A program made the position numbers and the translations under genes. From assembly GCF_000759535.1 (NCBI RefSeq), contig NZ_CP009455.1, positions 1,116,001-1,180,000 of the forward strand: a DNA stretch of 64,000 bases. The letters run 5' to 3'. Positions within the stretch are counted from its first letter, which is position 1, and every line of letters starts with the position of its first letter. Source of the stretch: Pseudomonas cremoricolorata. GTDB taxonomy: Bacteria; Pseudomonadota; Gammaproteobacteria; Pseudomonadales; Pseudomonadaceae. Shown here in pieces: positions 10,546 to 19,036 of this stretch. The notes under the pieces were generated by a model. That model saw only the letters and a list, made by a program, of their open reading frames with translations, had not been told where the DNA came from and did not search any database.

Positions 10546-11211
10546 ATGAGCTCGAACAAGATCGTGTTTTCCGACCAGGACGCAGGGCTCGGCCAGGTCG
10601 GCGGCGGGGCTTTTTTGCCCGATATGGCGCTGTGGCCACGGGCCCCGGATTCCGGCGAACTGCTAACCCCATTGATGACCCTTACCGAGCGTTTCCTGCC
10701 GGTGACCTTCATCCCCGAGGGCATGGCGCTGACCGTGTTCATCGCAGTCAAGCAACGCGACGGTGAGTTCAACGAAGCGACCCAACGCCGCTACACCGTC
10801 AATCAGCAAAGCGAGCTGGAAACCGTGCGCAACGCAGGTTACGCCCGGGTCCTGCTGCACCGCCTGAGCGACCAGCCCCTGTCGCCGACGCCGGGCACGC
10901 TGCTGCTGCCAAGCGCGTTCATCCACTTTCAGGCGATGAGCGACGAAGAGCTCGAGCAGGAGCTGGAAGATGACGACAACGGGCTGGAAGTGAGCAAACC
11001 GGTCGGTCGGCCGTCGTGGCTGCAAGACCCGATCTACGAGCCGAACCGTTATCTGTTTCTGCTGCAATTGAGGGACTACGACATCGCCCAATGGAGCCCC
11101 GAGCATGAGGGCCTGCTCGCAGAAGGGATCGGCTACGTCTACGTCGACCGACAGGCGCGGCGCGGCAAGGAGGGGGATGAAGGGGGATACTTCTTCCTTC
11201 AGTCCACCTGA
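10546..11211 (+). CDS. Putative immunity protein for the Rhs toxin (DUF1963/YwqG-like)
   Basis: A predicted cytoplasmic, acidic protein of 221 aa with no signal peptide or membrane segment. The FLPDMALWP start region, GRPSWLQDPIY, RYLFLLQL and a C-terminal GGYFFLQ resemble DUF1963/YwqG-type proteins, a fold that recurs among polymorphic-toxin immunity proteins. An Asp/Glu-rich run sits near residues 135-150 and could mimic nucleic acid to block a nuclease active site; that is speculative. ATG 10546 lies just past the rhs stop. An alternative in-frame ATG at 10534 would overlap rhs by 10 bases but has poorer ribosome-binding spacing. Position directly after a variable Rhs tip is the main reason for the immunity call. 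Confidence 0.7.
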   Translation: MSSNKIVFSDQDAGLGQVGGGAFLPDMALWPRAPDSGELLTPLMTLTERFLPVTFIPEGMALTVFIAVKQRDGEFNEATQRRYTVNQQSELETVRNAGYARVLLHRLSDQPLSPTPGTLLLPSAFIHFQAMSDEELEQELEDDDNGLEVSKPVGRPSWLQDPIYEPNRYLFLLQLRDYDIAQWSPEHEGLLAEGIGYVYVDRQARRGKEGDEGGYFFLQST

Positions 11212-11229
11212 ACATCGAAGCGGCGTTGA

Positions 11230-11262
11230 AACGAAACAGCCCCGGCATTCACCGAGGCTGTT
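11230..11262 (-). terminator. Rho-independent terminator of the OprD-family gene
   Basis: On the minus strand, AACAGCC (11262-11256) and GGCTGTT (11241-11235) form a 7-bp stem followed by a T-rich tail (11234-11230). It lies 22 bases after the porin stop and would also separate it from the convergent T6SS operon. Confidence 0.65.
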
Positions 11263-11283
11263 GGGGTACCGCTGAGCGACAAA

Positions 11284-12573
11284 TCAGAAGATGCTGATCG
11301 GGTACTCGACGAATACGCGCACTTCGTTGCCGTCGTCGTTGTAGCCGTTCTGGCGCACGCTCTCCGAAGTGCGCAGGAACGAGCTGCGCAGCTTGACCGA
11401 GAGGTCCTTGGCCGGGCCTTCCTGCACGACGTAGCGCACCTGGTTGAAGATCTCGCGCTCTTTGCCTTCGCCGAAGCCGTGGGTGTTGATGTTGTCGCCG
11501 CGCACATAGGCGACCTTGTAGGTCAGGCCCGGCACGCCGAAGCCAGCGAAGTCGAGGTCGTAGGCGATCTGCCAGGAACGTTCGTCTTCGGCGTTGAAGT
11601 CGGACCAGTAGGAGTTGGCCAGGAAGATGCTCGAGCCGCCGTCGCCGACGCCGCCACGGTTCTGGTACCAGCCGTAGTTGTAACCGGTGCTGCCGGTGCT
11701 GCGCTGGTGCGCCAGGGTCAGCGCGTGCGGGCCGAAGGCGTAGGTCGCCGCCAGGCTCCAGATGGTGTTGCGATCGCCGGTCAGGTCAGCGGCCTTGACG
11801 TACTTGTTGTTGATTTCGGTCTTGTAGCCATTGAAGTCCAGGGTCAGCGACTGATCGTCGGCGATGGCATGGACGTAGTTCAGGCCCAGGTAGTGCTTTT
11901 GCAGCACGTCCTCGACCTGCGAGGTGTACAGCGAGCCGCTGAAGCTGTCGGTGAAGTGGTAGCTGCCGCCGAGCACGTTGATCGACTTCAGACCACCACT
12001 GTCGCGGCCTTCGGCGCTCTTGCGCGCTTCCTGGGTGAAGCGGCCGGCGTTCAGCTCCAGGCCCTTGATCTCCTTGGAGGTGATCAGCGTGCCGGTGAAG
12101 CTCTCGGGCAGCAGGCGGGCGTCGTCGTGTTGCAGCACGGGCAACGACGGCATCTGGTCGCCGTACTTGAGCACGGTGTTGGAGATACGGAACTTCACCG
12201 CTGCACCGGCGCGGGCGAGGTTGTGCGGGGAATTGGCTGGCGCGGTATCGCTAGGCTTGAAGAAATCGATGCCGGCACCACCGTTGCGGCCCTTGCCGCC
12301 ATCCAGGCGCAGCGCATACAGGCCGAAGGCATCGACACCAACGCCGACCGTGCCTTGGGTGAAGCCTGAGCTGAACTTGCCGATGAACGCCTGGCCCCAC
12401 TCGGCCTGGTCGGAATTACCGTGCTTCTTGTCACGGTTGATGTAGGCGTTGCGCAGCAGCACGTTGGCGTGGCTGTCTTCGACGAAGCCTTTGCTTTGGG
12501 CCTGGTCATTGGCCTGGGCCTGGCTCGCGGCAATCAATGCCAGTGCGACGAGGCTGATCCTGGTGTTCAACAT
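11284..12573 (-). CDS. OprD-family outer-membrane porin
   Basis: A protein of 429 aa with a signal peptide (cleavage after ASQAQA, about residue 21) and alternating aromatic beta-strand sequence ending in Phe, the outer-membrane barrel signature. OprD-family features include GFVEDSHANVLLRNAYINRD after the signal, IDFFKPSDTAP, NVLGGSYHF, YNYGWYQNR and the terminal VEYPISIF. These 18-strand channels take up amino acids, peptides or aromatic acids; the substrate of this one cannot be read from sequence. It is transcribed alone, with its own terminator and a plausible promoter. It is probably in the OccK/OpdP/OprQ range, but I do not assign a symbol. Confidence 0.92.
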   Translation of the reverse strand: MLNTRISLVALALIAASQAQANDQAQSKGFVEDSHANVLLRNAYINRDKKHGNSDQAEWGQAFIGKFSSGFTQGTVGVGVDAFGLYALRLDGGKGRNGGAGIDFFKPSDTAPANSPHNLARAGAAVKFRISNTVLKYGDQMPSLPVLQHDDARLLPESFTGTLITSKEIKGLELNAGRFTQEARKSAEGRDSGGLKSINVLGGSYHFTDSFSGSLYTSQVEDVLQKHYLGLNYVHAIADDQSLTLDFNGYKTEINNKYVKAADLTGDRNTIWSLAATYAFGPHALTLAHQRSTGSTGYNYGWYQNRGGVGDGGSSIFLANSYWSDFNAEDERSWQIAYDLDFAGFGVPGLTYKVAYVRGDNINTHGFGEGKEREIFNQVRYVVQEGPAKDLSVKLRSSFLRTSESVRQNGYNDDGNEVRVFVEYPISIF

Positions 12574-12671
12574 TGCGGCGTTTTCCTTATCACGACATCA
12601 ACAAGCGCTGTGAGCGATCCACGGCACCTGGCAGCAGACTGACCCAAGCCGGGCCAGCAAAGAGGGGTCGA

Positions 12672-12701
12672 ATCCTAGCTGCGACTTGACGAAAATGTCA
12701 A
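12672..12701 (-). promoter_or_regulatory. Candidate promoter of the OprD-family gene, with overlapping dyad
   Basis: On the minus strand, TTGACA (12701-12696) and TAGGAT (12677-12672) are separated by 18 bases and lie about 100 bases before the porin ATG. The -35 overlaps a short inverted repeat, TTGAC-6-GTCAA (12686-12701), a possible operator. The rest of the 280-base gap to aguA is AT-rich with a palindrome GGTTATAACC at 12721-12730. No ORF is seen there. Confidence 0.45.
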
Positions 12702-12853
12702 AAAATCGTGAAAAGAATAAGGTTATAACCAGAATCTGCCGTTTCAACAGCACATTTGAAGGGTCATATCGAGCAGAACTGGTGAATTATTCTGTAGGAA
12801 AAGTCGCAATGTGTGAGCGCTTTTGCCGCGCCCACACTACAACGCAGCGCCAA

Positions 12854-13960
12854 TCAGGCGTGCACAGGCGCCGGCTGCTGCTGGGTCAGGCAGTGGATGT
12901 TGCCGCCGCCGAGCAGCAGTTCGCGGCCCGGAATCATCACCACTTCGTGGTCCGGGAACAGCGCCGCCAGAATGTCGCGGGCCTGGGCGTCCATTGGGTC
13001 ATCGAAGCTCGGCGCGATGATGCCGCCGTTGACGATGAGGAAGTTGACGTAGGAGCCGGCCAGACGCACCGACGGATCGCGCGGTTGGCTGCCGGCTACT
13101 TGATCGACGCCTGCGCACTCCTCTTCGGTGGCGAACAAGGGCCCGGGGATCGGCATCTTGTGCACAGTCAGCGCACGGCCCTTGGCGTCACGGCTGCTTT
13201 CTAGCACCTGCATCGCCGCCTGGCAGCGTGGGTAGTTGGGGTTTTGCGGATCGTCGGTCCAGGCCAGCAGCACCTCGCCCGGGCGCACGTAGCAGCAGAA
13301 GTTATCCACATGGCCGTCGGTTTCATCGTTGAACAGGCCATCCGGCAGCCAGATGACCTTCTCTACCGCCAACTGCTCGGCCAACACCTGCTCGATCTGC
13401 TCGCGGTTCAGGTGCGGGTTGCGATTGCGGTTGAGCAAGCATTCTTCGGTGGTGATCAGGGTGCCTTCACCATCGACATGAATCGAGCCGCCTTCGAGCA
13501 CGAAGCCCTCGGTGTGGTAACGCTGGCAGCGCTCCATTTCCAGCACCTTGGCCGCCAGTTCGGCGTCGCGGTTCCACGGCGAGTACAGGCCGCCGTCGAA
13601 GCCGCCCCAGGCGTTGAAGGCCCAGTCGACGCCGCGCACTTCGCCGCTAGCGTCGATCACGAACGTCGGCCCGGTGTCACGCACCCAGGCGTCGTCGCTG
13701 CTGATTTCCACAACCCGGATGTTGGGCAGGTCGAGCTGGCGGCGAGCGTTTTCGTACTGGCCGGCCGAGGCGGCCACGGTGACCGGTTCGAAGCGGGCAA
13801 TGGCCTTGGCCAGAGTAACGTGGGCAGCCTGCGCCGGCTTGCCGCCCAGCCGCCAGTTGTCCGAGCGCTCTGGCCAGACCATCCAGACCTGGGTCTGCGG
13901 CGCCCATTCGGCGGGCATGTGGAAACCATCGGCGCGCGGAGTCGAAGTGAGGGTTTTCAT
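12854..13960 (-). CDS. aguA: Agmatine deiminase AguA
   Basis: An enzyme of 368 aa of the guanidino-group-modifying superfamily. It hydrolyses agmatine to N-carbamoylputrescine and ammonia in the arginine decarboxylase route to putrescine. Seen in the sequence: [18 protein letters not shown] at the start, the substrate/catalytic stretches [13 protein letters not shown] and [17 protein letters not shown], and the nucleophilic Cys in GGGNIHCLT near the C-terminus (about residue 356). The start ATG has AGAGG upstream. The usual partner aguB (carbamoylputrescine amidohydrolase) is not adjacent, so the second step must be encoded elsewhere. Full length and intact. Confidence 0.96.
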   Translation of the reverse strand: MKTLTSTPRADGFHMPAEWAPQTQVWMVWPERSDNWRLGGKPAQAAHVTLAKAIARFEPVTVAASAGQYENARRQLDLPNIRVVEISSDDAWVRDTGPTFVIDASGEVRGVDWAFNAWGGFDGGLYSPWNRDAELAAKVLEMERCQRYHTEGFVLEGGSIHVDGEGTLITTEECLLNRNRNPHLNREQIEQVLAEQLAVEKVIWLPDGLFNDETDGHVDNFCCYVRPGEVLLAWTDDPQNPNYPRCQAAMQVLESSRDAKGRALTVHKMPIPGPLFATEEECAGVDQVAGSQPRDPSVRLAGSYVNFLIVNGGIIAPSFDDPMDAQARDILAALFPDHEVVMIPGRELLLGGGNIHCLTQQQPAPVHA

Positions 13961-14030
13961 GAATGACCTCTGTGGCGGCCAGACGCGCGGGGCGCCATGG
14001 CGTGGTGAGAATTGTGGATAACTTATAGCC

Positions 14031-14040
14031 GATAATTATC
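14031..14040. promoter_or_regulatory. Palindrome upstream of aguA, candidate operator
   Basis: GATAATTATC is a perfect 10-base palindrome in the AT-rich gap 71-80 bases upstream of the aguA start. It lies in the right place for a regulator of agmatine use, but no regulator gene is adjacent. Confidence 0.3.
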
Positions 14041-14067
14041 TGACTTTAAAGCCTGTGTATAGTAAGA

Positions 14068-14149
14068 GCTTCGCGGCTGAAGCCGCTCCTAAACGGTTAA
14101 GTTATCCGTGTAGGATTGGCTTCAGCCGCGATCCAAGGCAAAGCCTTGG
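14068..14149. repeat. REP-like inverted pair plus hairpin
   Basis: GCGGCTGAAGCC (14073-14084) faces its exact reverse complement GGCTTCAGCCGC (14118-14129) about 33 bases away. The flanks AGCCGCTCCT and TGTAGGATTGGC match the style of the common Pseudomonas extragenic palindromes. A further perfect hairpin, CCAAGGC-AAA-GCCTTGG, occupies 14133-14149. A pair in this arrangement resembles a REPIN/BIME. No other copy was noticed in the window outside a related hairpin at 20460-20485. Confidence 0.65.
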
Positions 14150-14165
14150 CAAATCTAATGACGCC

Positions 14166-14191
14166 TCAAAAAAGCCGATCATTATCGGCTT
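14166..14191 (-). terminator. Rho-independent terminator after the fused aminotransferase gene
   Basis: On the minus strand, AAGCCGAT-AATG-ATCGGCTT (14191-14172) is a perfect 8-bp stem followed by a T tract (14173-14168). It lies about 20 bases past the stop of the 966-aa gene. Confidence 0.8.
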
Positions 14192-14211
14192 AACTCCAAC
14201 GCACACCTCCT

Positions 14212-17112
14212 CTAGAGCCCCTCCCCCAAAATTCGATCCACACAATCCACGAAGTAATCGACACTGGCGCGGGTGGTGACCATCGGCGGTTTGATCTTGA
14301 GAATGTTCAGGTAATCGCCGGTTGGCTGCATGAAAATACCCAGCTCACGCAGGCGTTCACACAACTGGTGGGTTTCGCCGCTGGCCGGTTCCTGGGTGAT
14401 GCGATCACGCACCAGTTCCAGCCCCAGGTAGAACCCCGAGCCATGCACGGCACCGGCCAGCGGATGTTTATCCACAAGGCCTTGCAGACGCGCCTTGAAG
14501 TAGCCGCCCACCTCGCGAGCGTTCTGCACCAGTTGCTCGTCTTCCATCACCTCCAGCACCGCCAGGCCGATACGGCAACTCACCGGGCTGCCGCCTGCGG
14601 AGGAGAAGAAGTAACCCTCGGCCTCCAGCGCTTCGGCGATTTCGCGGCGGGTGATCACCGCGCCCAGCGGCTGGCCGTTGCCCATGCCCTTGGCCATGGT
14701 GATGATGTCCGGCACCACGCCCTGCTCTTCGAAGCCCCAGAAGTACTCACCCAAACGGCCATAGCCGACCTGCACTTCGTCGGCGATGCACACCCCGCCG
14801 CGTTCGCGCACCTTGGCATAGGCCTGTTGCAGATAGCCGCGCGGCAGGGCGATACCGCCGGCATTGCCATACACCGGCTCGCAGATGAACCCCGCCAGTT
14901 GCCGCCCCTGGGCGTCGAGCATGGCGAGCTTGGCGTCGACGTCGCGCAGGTAGTGCGCCGCACTGTCGGCGCCGCGATAGCGCCCGCGGAAGGTATTCGG
15001 CGCCTCCACTGCATGCACCCAGTTCGGGCGCGTCTGCAGGGCTTGCGGGTTGTCGGCGATGGAGGTGGAAATGGCATCGGTCGCCACCGACCAGCCGTGA
15101 TAGGCCTCCAGCACGCTGAGCAGGTCACGCCCGCCGCTGTAGGCCCAGGCCAGGCGAATCGCCAGGTCGTTCGCCTCGGTGCCGCTGTTGACCAGAAACA
15201 CCCGGTCGAAGCCTGGCGGCGCCAGGGCCAACAGACGCTCGGAAAACTCAGCGATGGCGGCATAGTGGAAACGTGAGTTGGTGTTGAGCAACGACCACTG
15301 CCGGGCCGATTCAGCGGCCATGCGCGGATGGCCGTGGCCGAGCACCGCGACATTGTTGAGCATGTCCAGGTACGAGCGACCGTGCATGTCGATCAGGTAG
15401 TTGCGCCAACCCCGCTCGATGTGTGGCGGCTGCTGGTAGTAGTGTTTCTGCGAGCGGGCGAAGCTGGCATCGCGGCGCGCCAGCAGCGCCTGGGCATCGA
15501 CCAGCGGCGGCGCTTCGCAGGCAATACCGAGCAGCGCGCCCGGTGACGGGCACAGCGCCAGCCACGCAGGCGCCTCGGAGGGCTTGGCGAAAAACGGCGG
15601 ACGCAGTTCGGCCGCCCGGCACAGTTGCACGGTCAACCAGCCACTGCTGCTGCCCAGTGCATCACCCTGGGCCAGCCGCTGCCCCTCGGCCGGCGCCTGC
15701 TGCAAGCCAATTATCCACAGGGTGCAGGACGCCATGCGCAGGCAGCCCTGGCCCTCGTCATGGCGCTGCCAGATACCTTCGAGCGGTGCGACCAGTGCGC
15801 TGCCCGGCGCCAGCTTGAGCTGCACGCCGAGGGCGCAGGTGGCCGGCTCGTCGGCGCGGTCGATGTGGGTTTGCGACAGGCGGTATTGCCCATGCAGGGT
15901 GCAGGCTGCGCCCGGTTGGGCCTCGAGCACTTGGCGGTCGAAATCAGCCTGCTGCCAGTTGCCGGCCTCGCAGTGCGGGCTGAGCACGCCGAGGTCGACA
16001 CCCCTAGGCGGCTGGGCGGCCAGTGCCGGCAACAGCGGCGTGCAGCCATCCAGCGGCAGGGCAAGGGGTGAGCAATCGCCGGCCTCGAGGAACGCGGCCT
16101 CCATCAGCGCGGCAGGCGCTGCCGCCGCGACATCGAAGATGCCCCATTCACAGTCGAGGTTGGCGCGGATGTACGCGTTGTGCGGGTCGTGTTGCAGGTG
16201 GTGGGCGCTGCTCAGCACCAAGACCCCGGCGCGCAGCACGATCAGCGGCCACAGCGCGCGCAGCTCGGCTTCATGCAGCGGGTTGACGGCATGGTAGGCG
16301 CGCACCGCTGAAGCGATGCGCAGCGGGTCGTCGGGCAGTTGATGCAACAGGCCGGCGCAGGTGATCGACAGCTCGGCGATGCGCCAGGTGTGCAGCAGAT
16401 CGCTGAAATCGATCACCCCCTGCAACTGCCACTGGCGCTGTTCATCGCGGGCCCAGACAGTGTTGTCGTCGGTGATGTCAAGGTGCACGGCTTGCAGCGG
16501 CAGGTGCTCGGCCAGCGCTTGCAGGCGCTCGGCCGCAGCGGCGCAAACCTGCCGCACCTGGGCCTGGCGCTCGGCATCCGGGAGTGCCGGCAGCAGGTGT
16601 TCGATCAACGCGACGGCGTGGCGCGGGTCCCATTGCAAGGTGCGTTGCAGGCCGGGGTGATGAAACTCGGCCAGGGCCAGGTCGACCCGCCCGCATAGCG
16701 CACCCAGCTCGGCGATCAGCCGCGTGGGCAGGTGCTGCAGTTCGCCCAGCGGCTGGCCTTCGATGTAGTCGAGCAGGCGCGCGCGCAGGGGCTGCCCGTC
16801 GGCCTCGATGCTCAGCAGCGTGCTGCCATCGACAGCGGGCAACACGGCCGGCACCGGCAGGCCGTGGGCACGCAGATGCGCCAGGGCCGCGTGCTGCGCG
16901 TGCAGTTCCTGCTCGGCATAACTGGCGTGGCAGACCTTGAGCACATAGCGCGCCTGGCCGGTGTCCAGACGCAGGTTGAGGTCCTGCTGGCTGCCCAGCG
17001 ACTTCAATGTGCCGTGTAGTCCGTAGTGACGGCGCAGCAAGGATTCGGCCTGAAGCGGGTCAAGTACGGGGTTGGGCAGGCTGGAGCGCTGCAACAAAGT
17101 GCTCAGGGGCAT
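14212..17112 (-). CDS. Fused kinase-like (APH) / M23-like / class III aminotransferase protein
   Basis: A three-part protein of 966 aa. Residues about 20-330 look like an aminoglycoside/choline/homoserine-kinase-type fold: YVLKVCH with the ATP Lys, then HLDITDDNTVW in the catalytic-loop position and GVIDFSDL in the metal-binding position. Residues about 370-530 resemble an M23/lipoyl-type beta domain without an obvious HxH zinc site. Residues about 560-966 are a PLP class III aminotransferase, with GSPV/NSGTEANDLAIRLA, IADEVQVGYGR and the Schiff-base Lys in MAKGMGNGQPLG (about Lys808). The two catalytic parts parallel the eukaryotic hydroxylysine kinase and phospholyase, so phosphorylation then elimination of an amino alcohol is a possible role. 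The substrate is unknown. GAGG precedes the ATG. Confidence 0.85.
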   Translation of the reverse strand: MPLSTLLQRSSLPNPVLDPLQAESLLRRHYGLHGTLKSLGSQQDLNLRLDTGQARYVLKVCHASYAEQELHAQHAALAHLRAHGLPVPAVLPAVDGSTLLSIEADGQPLRARLLDYIEGQPLGELQHLPTRLIAELGALCGRVDLALAEFHHPGLQRTLQWDPRHAVALIEHLLPALPDAERQAQVRQVCAAAAERLQALAEHLPLQAVHLDITDDNTVWARDEQRQWQLQGVIDFSDLLHTWRIAELSITCAGLLHQLPDDPLRIASAVRAYHAVNPLHEAELRALWPLIVLRAGVLVLSSAHHLQHDPHNAYIRANLDCEWGIFDVAAAAPAALMEAAFLEAGDCSPLALPLDGCTPLLPALAAQPPRGVDLGVLSPHCEAGNWQQADFDRQVLEAQPGAACTLHGQYRLSQTHIDRADEPATCALGVQLKLAPGSALVAPLEGIWQRHDEGQGCLRMASCTLWIIGLQQAPAEGQRLAQGDALGSSSGWLTVQLCRAAELRPPFFAKPSEAPAWLALCPSPGALLGIACEAPPLVDAQALLARRDASFARSQKHYYQQPPHIERGWRNYLIDMHGRSYLDMLNNVAVLGHGHPRMAAESARQWSLLNTNSRFHYAAIAEFSERLLALAPPGFDRVFLVNSGTEANDLAIRLAWAYSGGRDLLSVLEAYHGWSVATDAISTSIADNPQALQTRPNWVHAVEAPNTFRGRYRGADSAAHYLRDVDAKLAMLDAQGRQLAGFICEPVYGNAGGIALPRGYLQQAYAKVRERGGVCIADEVQVGYGRLGEYFWGFEEQGVVPDIITMAKGMGNGQPLGAVITRREIAEALEAEGYFFSSAGGSPVSCRIGLAVLEVMEDEQLVQNAREVGGYFKARLQGLVDKHPLAGAVHGSGFYLGLELVRDRITQEPASGETHQLCERLRELGIFMQPTGDYLNILKIKPPMVTTRASVDYFVDCVDRILGEGL

Positions 17113-17221
17113 GGTAAAGCCTCGATTTTTTGCCGCCTATATCGCCATCGTGCCCAGCGATATTCAAGGGGCAAGGCGAAGTAGCGCATAATTACCGCCT
17201 CTTTGACTGGCGCGACAGGCG

Positions 17222-19036
17222 ATGACCCCGACCCCCACTCCACCCCGACGCCCCCGCTGGCGCAGCCTGGCCCTGTTGGCGCTGTGCCTGGCGCCGCTGT
17301 TGTGGCCGCTGCATCACCTGGCCGAGCGCTACTATCAGGACCAACTGGCTTCGCAGAATCGCCAGACCCTCGACCTGTACGTCGCCAACCTGCTCGGCAC
17401 CCTGCACCGCTACGAAACCCTGCCGCAGATTCTCGGCGAACTGCCAGCGCTGCGCGGCGTGCTGAAAGATCCGTTCCGCCTGGAAGCGGTCACCAACGCC
17501 AACCGTCTGCTCAAGGACATTTCCCAGCAGACCGGCGCCGAGGTGATGTACCTGATGGACGTCAGCGGCAACACCCTGGCCGGCTCCAACTGGGACAAGC
17601 ACGATTCTTTCGTCGGTCGTAACTTCGCCTTCCGCCCGTATTTCATCGAAGCCATGCAGGGCAATCTGGGCCGCTTCTTCGGCCAGGGCACCACCTCGGC
17701 CAAGCGCGGCTACTTCTTCGCCGCCGCCGTGCGCGATGCCGGCAAGGTGATCGGCGTGCTGGTGGTCAAGGTCGACCTCGACCACACCGAAACGCTGTGG
17801 GGGCGCACCCCGGAACAACTGCTGCTGACCGACCAGAATGGCGTGGTGGTGCTCACCTCGCGGCCCGACTGGCGCTTCCGCGCGACCCGCCCGCTGAGCG
17901 CCGCCGAGCGTCAGGCGATCATCGCCATCCAGCCCTACCCGACCCAGGCGCCACAGCCGCTGACCCTCAACCCCGATGCCTGGATCACCCAGACCCGCGA
18001 CATCCGTGAAACCGGCTGGCAGGTGAGCATTCTCGCCCCACGCATCCTTCTCGACCGCTCGGTGCAAACGGTCACCGCCATTGGCGCCGGTGCGCTGCTG
18101 GTGGTCATGCTGCTGGCCGGGCTGGTGATGCAACGCCGGCGCCATTACATCGACCGCATTCGCTTCGAGGCACGTGGCCGGCAAGACCTGGAAAAACGCG
18201 TGGTCGAGCGCACTGCGGCGCTGGAAGGCCTCAACACGCGTCTCAAGAGCGCCGTGCTGGAGCGGGAAAACGCCCAGCAGGAACTGGTGCGCGCCCAGGA
18301 CGAACTGGTGCAGGCCGGCAAGTTGTCGGTGCTCGGCACCATGTCGGCAAGCATCAGCCATGAGCTCAACCAGCCGCTGGCGGCGATCCGCAGCTATGCC
18401 GAGAACGCCGAGGTGCTGCTCGACCACCAGCGCACCGACGATGCCCGCGGCAACCTCAAGCAGATCGGCGAGCTGACCGGGCGCATGGCCTCGATCATCG
18501 CCCACCTGCGCGCCTTCGCCCGGCGCGACCGCCACGCCCCGGAAAGCGTGGCCCTGCAACCAGCGCTGGAAGACGCCCTGGCCTTGCTGGCCAAGCGCCG
18601 CCGCGCCATGGCCGTAGAGTTGGTGCGCGACATCCCCGATGCCACGTTGTGGGTGCAGGCCGGCGAAACCCGCCTGCGCCAGGTGCTCGGCAACCTGCTG
18701 GCCAATGCCCTCGATGCCCTCACCGAGAAAGCCAATCCGCGCACCCTGTGGCTGAGCGCGGAAAAACGCGACGACCATGTGTATCTGCTGATTCGCGACA
18801 ACGGCCCAGGCTTCAGCAGCCAGGCCCTGGCCCACGCCCGCGAGCCGTTCTTCACCACCAAGACCCGCACCCAGGGGCTGGGCCTGGGCCTGGCCATCTG
18901 CGACAGCCTGATGCGCACCCTGGGCGGCGAATTGCTGCTGGGCAACCACCCCGAAGGCGGCGCCTTGCTGACCTTGCGCCTGCGCGTGGCCAGCGGCGGC
19001 GCCAACCTGAAACCCTCTGAGGACCCTTCGGCATGA
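17222..19036 (+). CDS. dctB: DctB-type sensor histidine kinase (C4-dicarboxylate/2-oxoacid sensing)
   Basis: A membrane sensor kinase of 604 aa. A TM helix lies at about 14-33. A periplasmic double-PAS/dCache region (about 34-280; YLMDVSGNTLAGSNW, GRNFAFRPYF) resembles DctB ligand domains. A second TM helix spans about 281-303, followed by a coiled linker (about 318-360). The HisKA domain reads SISHELNQPLAAIRSYAEN with phospho-His380. The ATPase has NLLANALDAL, DNGPGF and LGLGLAICDSL. The stop overlaps the start of the partner response regulator (ATGA at 19033-19036). The ligand could be succinate-like or 2-oxoglutarate (as for MifS); sequence alone does not decide, and no dicarboxylate transporter gene is adjacent. 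Confidence 0.85.
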   Translation: MTPTPTPPRRPRWRSLALLALCLAPLLWPLHHLAERYYQDQLASQNRQTLDLYVANLLGTLHRYETLPQILGELPALRGVLKDPFRLEAVTNANRLLKDISQQTGAEVMYLMDVSGNTLAGSNWDKHDSFVGRNFAFRPYFIEAMQGNLGRFFGQGTTSAKRGYFFAAAVRDAGKVIGVLVVKVDLDHTETLWGRTPEQLLLTDQNGVVVLTSRPDWRFRATRPLSAAERQAIIAIQPYPTQAPQPLTLNPDAWITQTRDIRETGWQVSILAPRILLDRSVQTVTAIGAGALLVVMLLAGLVMQRRRHYIDRIRFEARGRQDLEKRVVERTAALEGLNTRLKSAVLERENAQQELVRAQDELVQAGKLSVLGTMSASISHELNQPLAAIRSYAENAEVLLDHQRTDDARGNLKQIGELTGRMASIIAHLRAFARRDRHAPESVALQPALEDALALLAKRRRAMAVELVRDIPDATLWVQAGETRLRQVLGNLLANALDALTEKANPRTLWLSAEKRDDHVYLLIRDNGPGFSSQALAHAREPFFTTKTRTQGLGLGLAICDSLMRTLGGELLLGNHPEGGALLTLRLRVASGGANLKPSEDPSA

